A stretch of DNA of 64,000 nt from Pseudomonas libanensis. Its GTDB lineage: Bacteria > Pseudomonadota > Gammaproteobacteria > Pseudomonadales > Pseudomonadaceae. How positions within the stretch are numbered: the stretch's first letter is position 1; each line of letters starts with the position of its first letter. Below, piece after piece: positions 61,061 to 64,000 of the stretch. Position numbers and translations under genes: made by a program. Location: the NCBI RefSeq assembly GCF_001439685.1, contig NZ_JYLH01000012.1, positions 62,001 to 126,000 of the forward strand. Reading direction: 5' to 3'. Under the pieces are notes generated by a model. It was not told the origin of the DNA, searched no databases, and saw only the letters and a program-made list of their open reading frames with translations.

Positions 61061-61948
61061 TCAACCCTCAATGTTTTCCGTAATCCTCTTCCCCATACTG
61101 ATCCTCGGCTCCACCCCGTACCCCAGCGCCTCATAAAATCCCACCACCACGTCATTGCCGCCGGTGATCTGCAGGTTAATCTTCATGCAGCCCAAGGCAG
61201 TCAACGCCTGCTCGGCATGGCGCACCAGCGACGATCCCAAACCATGGCGTCGATAGTCGGCATGCACAGCCACGGAGTACAGCCAGCCACGGTGACCGTC
61301 ATAGCCGGCGAGTATCGTGCCGATCACGGCTTTCTTGTCGGTGGCGACGAAGAACAACCCATCGCCGACCGCCAGCTTCTTGTCAATCGCCAGACTCGGC
61401 AGGTTATGCGCGGTGTCATAGCCAAACGCCTCCTGCCATAACTCGATCACTTGGGTACGGTGCTGACGGTCTCGATAAGGGCCGATGGGATGTCGTGACA
61501 GCAGCGCCTTTTCCATCAACAGCGTGCGCTCGTTGCCATGGTAGACATCGCGCACGGTATGAAAACCCAGCCTGGTATAGAAGGGCTCCGCAGTCAGTGA
61601 GGACGGCACGCTGAGTATCGTCACGCCCGCCTCCCGGGCACGCAGTTCGATCTCGATCATCAACAATCGGCCAATGCCCTGCCCTTGCAGCGCCGGGTTG
61701 ACGAACACCGAGCGCACCACATTACCATCCAGTGCGGCCGTAGCGACGATCAGTTGATCCTGAGTCGCCACCAATACCACCCGGCGCTGGAGTAAAGCCA
61801 ATACCGCGTCGGGGGTGAAGTTGCTGGCAACCCGCGCAATCACATCCGCAGGGTAATCACGTGCGTTGCTGCTGTGCAGCGCAGCCAGGATGACTCGGCT
61901 GATGCCCTCGGCATCTGAAGATTGGGCAAGGCGAACAGCGGTAGACAT
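61061..61948 (-). CDS. Tandem GNAT N-acetyltransferase
   Basis: The 295-residue protein has two GNAT domains: residues 1-145 with the acetyl-CoA motif QGQGIGRLLM, and residues 155-290 with RRHGLGSSLVRHAE. Both keep the pyrophosphate-binding loop. Substrate is unknown. ATG 61948 has AGGAGG upstream. It is convergent with the small acidic protein gene. Confidence 0.88.
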   Translation of the reverse strand: MSTAVRLAQSSDAEGISRVILAALHSSNARDYPADVIARVASNFTPDAVLALLQRRVVLVATQDQLIVATAALDGNVVRSVFVNPALQGQGIGRLLMIEIELRAREAGVTILSVPSSLTAEPFYTRLGFHTVRDVYHGNERTLLMEKALLSRHPIGPYRDRQHRTQVIELWQEAFGYDTAHNLPSLAIDKKLAVGDGLFFVATDKKAVIGTILAGYDGHRGWLYSVAVHADYRRHGLGSSLVRHAEQALTALGCMKINLQITGGNDVVVGFYEALGYGVEPRISMGKRITENIEG

Positions 61949-61994
61949 GGCTCCTCCTGGCGGACATAACAATAACAATCACCACAATACCAAT

Positions 61995-62080
61995 GTGGGA
62001 GCTGGCTTGCCTGCGATAGCGGTGGGCCAGCCAGATTAATGGGGCTGACACACCGCTATCGCAGGCAAGCCAGCTCCCAC
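61995..62080. repeat. REPIN of the GCAGGCAAGCCAGCTCCCAC subfamily
   Basis: Inverted arms GTGGGAGCTGGCTTGCCTGC (from 61995) and GCAGGCAAGCCAGCTCCCAC (to 62080) are exact complements. It lies in the divergent gap between the GNAT and ctlX genes. Confidence 0.9.
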
Positions 62081-62232
62081 AGTTTGATTGCATTTCAACC
62101 TAGCAGCTGATTCGGCTGCGTCACTCCCCTTTTCAGCTTTCCCGGCTGAGCAGCCCTACTGTTTCAGCCGGGATCCTCCCCGCACAACGCACAAAATAGC
62201 GCTACAAGATCACCCCATGGATTCGTGCCCCC

Positions 62233-63159
62233 ATGCAAACCACCAACACCGTCCTGATGATCCGCCCGGCGCGCTTTGCCTTCAACCCGGACACCGCGAT
62301 CAACAACCGCTTCCAGCGCCCGCCGCTGGACCCGCTCAGTGCACAACACAAAGCGCTGGAAGAGTTCGACGGTTATGTCGACACCCTGCGCAATCACGGC
62401 GTGGAAGTGCTGGTGGTGCAGGACACCCCGGCGCCCCACACCCCGGACTCGATCTTCCCCAACAACTGGTGGAGCAGCCATGCCGACGGCAGCCTGGTGC
62501 TCTACCCCATGGAGGGCCAGAACCGCCGCCTGGAGCGCAACAAGGGTGTGCTGCAGGTGTTGGAGCAGCGCTTTGCGATCAAAGACACCATCGACCTGAG
62601 CCACCTGGAACAACAGAACATCTTCCTCGAAGGCACCGGCAGCATGGTGCTCGACCGCCAGCACCGCATCAGCTACGCCTGCCACTCCGGGCGCACCCAC
62701 CACGCCGCCCTGCGCCAGTTCGCCGAACGCCTCGACTACCAGCTCTGCGTGTTCCATGCGCTGGACCGCCACCACGCGCCGATCTACCACAGCAACGTAA
62801 TGATGAGTGTCGGCCGCGACCTCGCGGTGGTGTGCCTGAAAGCGCTGCCCGATGAAGGCGAGCGCCTGACGTTGGAACGCTCCCTGCGCGACACCGGCAA
62901 AGACATCCTCAGCCTGGACTTCGACCAATTGGAAGCCTTCGCCGGCAACATGCTCGAAATCCACGACCGTGACGGTCAGCCGCTGCTGGTGATGTCCGCC
63001 AGCGCCTGGGGCGCCCTGCAACCTGCCCAGCGCCAGCACGTAGAGCGCCACACACGGCCGGTGGTGGTGAATATCGACAACATCGAACGCATCGGCGGCG
63101 GCAGTGCCCGCTGCATGCTGGCCGAAGTGCATCTGCCGGCCCGTCCCTCATTTCAATAA
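62233..63159 (+). CDS. ctlX: CtlX-type citrulline hydrolase / arginine deiminase-like enzyme
   Basis: The 308-residue amidinotransferase-fold protein has the conserved FPNNWWSSHADGS near residue 77, an EGTGSMVLDR, YHSNVMMSVG (His) and the C-terminal catalytic Cys in GGGSARCMLAEVHLP. It matches the citrulline utilisation hydrolase family, which yields ornithine from citrulline. The ornithine cyclodeaminase gene follows 11 bases later, which fits a citrulline/ornithine to proline route. Confidence 0.87.
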   Translation: MQTTNTVLMIRPARFAFNPDTAINNRFQRPPLDPLSAQHKALEEFDGYVDTLRNHGVEVLVVQDTPAPHTPDSIFPNNWWSSHADGSLVLYPMEGQNRRLERNKGVLQVLEQRFAIKDTIDLSHLEQQNIFLEGTGSMVLDRQHRISYACHSGRTHHAALRQFAERLDYQLCVFHALDRHHAPIYHSNVMMSVGRDLAVVCLKALPDEGERLTLERSLRDTGKDILSLDFDQLEAFAGNMLEIHDRDGQPLLVMSASAWGALQPAQRQHVERHTRPVVVNIDNIERIGGGSARCMLAEVHLPARPSFQ

Positions 63160-63170
63160 GGAGTCTTGCC

Positions 63171-64000
63171 ATGACCCGTTACATCGACGTCAACGACCTC
63201 AGCTACCTGGTCTCGCAGAAAGGCCTGCAAACCTGCATCACCGAGATGGCCGACTATATCCGCGCCGACTACCTGCGCTGGCAGGACTTCGAGAAATGCG
63301 CGCGCCTGGCCAACCATTCACCGGATGGTGTGATCGAGCTGATGCCGGTGTCCGACGCTTCGCTATACGCCTTCAAATACGTCAACGGCCACCCGAAAAA
63401 CACCCTGGCTGGCATGCTCACGGTGATGGCGTTCGGTGCCTTGGGCGATGTGGACACCGGCAAACCGGTGCTGCTGGCGGAAATGACCCTGACCACTGCG
63501 ATCCGCACCGCCGCCACCTCGGCCTTGGTCGCCCGCTACCTGGCCCGCGCCGACAGCCGCAGCATGGCGCTGATCGGCAACGGCTGCCAGAGCGAATTCC
63601 AGGCCCTGGCCTTCCACGCCATGCTCGGCATCACTGAAATCCGCTTGTTCGATATCGACCCCAAGGCCACCGCCAAGCTCGCCGCGAACCTCAAGGCGTT
63701 CCCGGCAATCAAGGTGATCCTGGCCGGCAGCGTCGCCGAAGCGGTCAAAGGCGCGGATATCGTCACCACCGTCACCGCGGACAAGGCCTACGCCACCATC
63801 CTGACGGACGAGATGATCGAGCCCGGCATGCACCTCAACGCCGTGGGCGGCGACTGCCCAGGCAAGACCGAGCTGGACCGCCGTATCGTCGAGCGCGCCA
63901 GGGTGATCGTCGAGTACGAACCGCAAAGCCGTATCGAGGGCGAGATCCAGCACATGCCGAAAGATTCGCCAGTCACCGAGCTGTGGCAGGTGATCAACGG
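63171..64000 (+). CDS. Ornithine cyclodeaminase (partial, runs off the window)
   Basis: The first 276 codons are present; the 3' end is beyond the window. AAGGAG is the ribosome site. Residues show the ornithine cyclodeaminase/mu-crystallin fold: substrate loop KYVNGHPKNTLAGMLTVM, NAD motif LIGNGCQSEFQALAFHAM, and AVGGDCPGKTELD. The enzyme converts ornithine to proline and ammonia. Full length in the family is about 340-350 residues, so some 70 residues are missing. Confidence 0.9.
   Translation, partial: MTRYIDVNDLSYLVSQKGLQTCITEMADYIRADYLRWQDFEKCARLANHSPDGVIELMPVSDASLYAFKYVNGHPKNTLAGMLTVMAFGALGDVDTGKPVLLAEMTLTTAIRTAATSALVARYLARADSRSMALIGNGCQSEFQALAFHAMLGITEIRLFDIDPKATAKLAANLKAFPAIKVILAGSVAEAVKGADIVTTVTADKAYATILTDEMIEPGMHLNAVGGDCPGKTELDRRIVERARVIVEYEPQSRIEGEIQHMPKDSPVTELWQVIN

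Noticed and set aside
6454..62080. Recurrent short repeats as a possible CRISPR array
   Set aside because: Copies are scattered singly or as inverted pairs between genes, with no regular spacers and no cas genes; they are REP/REPIN elements.

Overview
The window looks like the chromosome of a fluorescent Pseudomonas (P. fluorescens complex). The reasons are high-GC protein-dense DNA, the gene neighbourhoods bkdR-bkdA1A2B-lpdV, the ped/exa quinoprotein alcohol-oxidation cluster, the reductive pyrimidine (pyd) cluster and an OprD porin, and about 14 intergenic copies of the REP/REPIN families built around GTGGGAGGGGGCTTGC that are typical of this group. I saw no phage, IS element, CRISPR array, rRNA or tRNA.

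Layout. (1) 27-6422: a small lipoprotein and a tripartite RND efflux operon in the unusual order pump-adaptor-outer membrane channel. (2) 6571-14949: reductive pyrimidine catabolism (amidohydrolase, NCS1 permease, dihydropyrimidinase, two-subunit dihydropyrimidine dehydrogenase, TetR/RutR-like regulator). (3) 15065-16291: copCD. (4) 16466-22582: uronic-acid oxidation and uptake (OprD porin, uronate dehydrogenase, SMP-30 lactonase, DctPQM TRAP transporter). (5) 22664-25458: an EmrAB-like pump. (6) 25737-27200: a DASS anion transporter.

(7) 27278-49967 is the centre of the window, a 23-kb regulon for periplasmic PQQ-dependent alcohol oxidation. It holds two quinoprotein dehydrogenases: 31855-33630 carries the Asp-X-Asp lanthanide signature (PedH type), and 37039-38943 carries Asp-X-Ser (calcium, PedE/ExaA type). 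It also has cytochrome c550, aldehyde dehydrogenase, a metallo-beta-lactamase/SoxYZ-like/XoxJ-like accessory trio, a pentapeptide protein, an ABC cassette with a beta-propeller protein and a CxxxCW protein, two LuxR-type response regulators, three histidine kinases, ErcA, a FIST sensor protein, and an isolated 23-residue pqqA gene. Two sets of shared sequence motifs upstream of these genes suggest operators for the two response regulators.

(8) 50197-53593: sulfide detoxification (TauE/SafE exporter, type II sulfide:quinone reductase, BigR-like repressor with a 16-bp palindrome, persulfide dioxygenase). (9) 53714-59346: branched-chain keto acid dehydrogenase operon with its Lrp-type activator, followed by ilvE (59551-60570). 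(10) 60742-64000: a small acidic protein with an EF-hand-like loop, a tandem GNAT protein, a CtlX-type hydrolase and the start of an ornithine cyclodeaminase gene that runs off the window.

How it fits together: most modules feed carbon into central metabolism (uracil to beta-alanine, uronates to aldarate, alcohols to aldehydes and acids, valine/leucine/isoleucine to acyl-CoAs). The three pumps and the copper and sulfide genes handle stress. Gene identities are read from protein motifs and order; no database search was possible.
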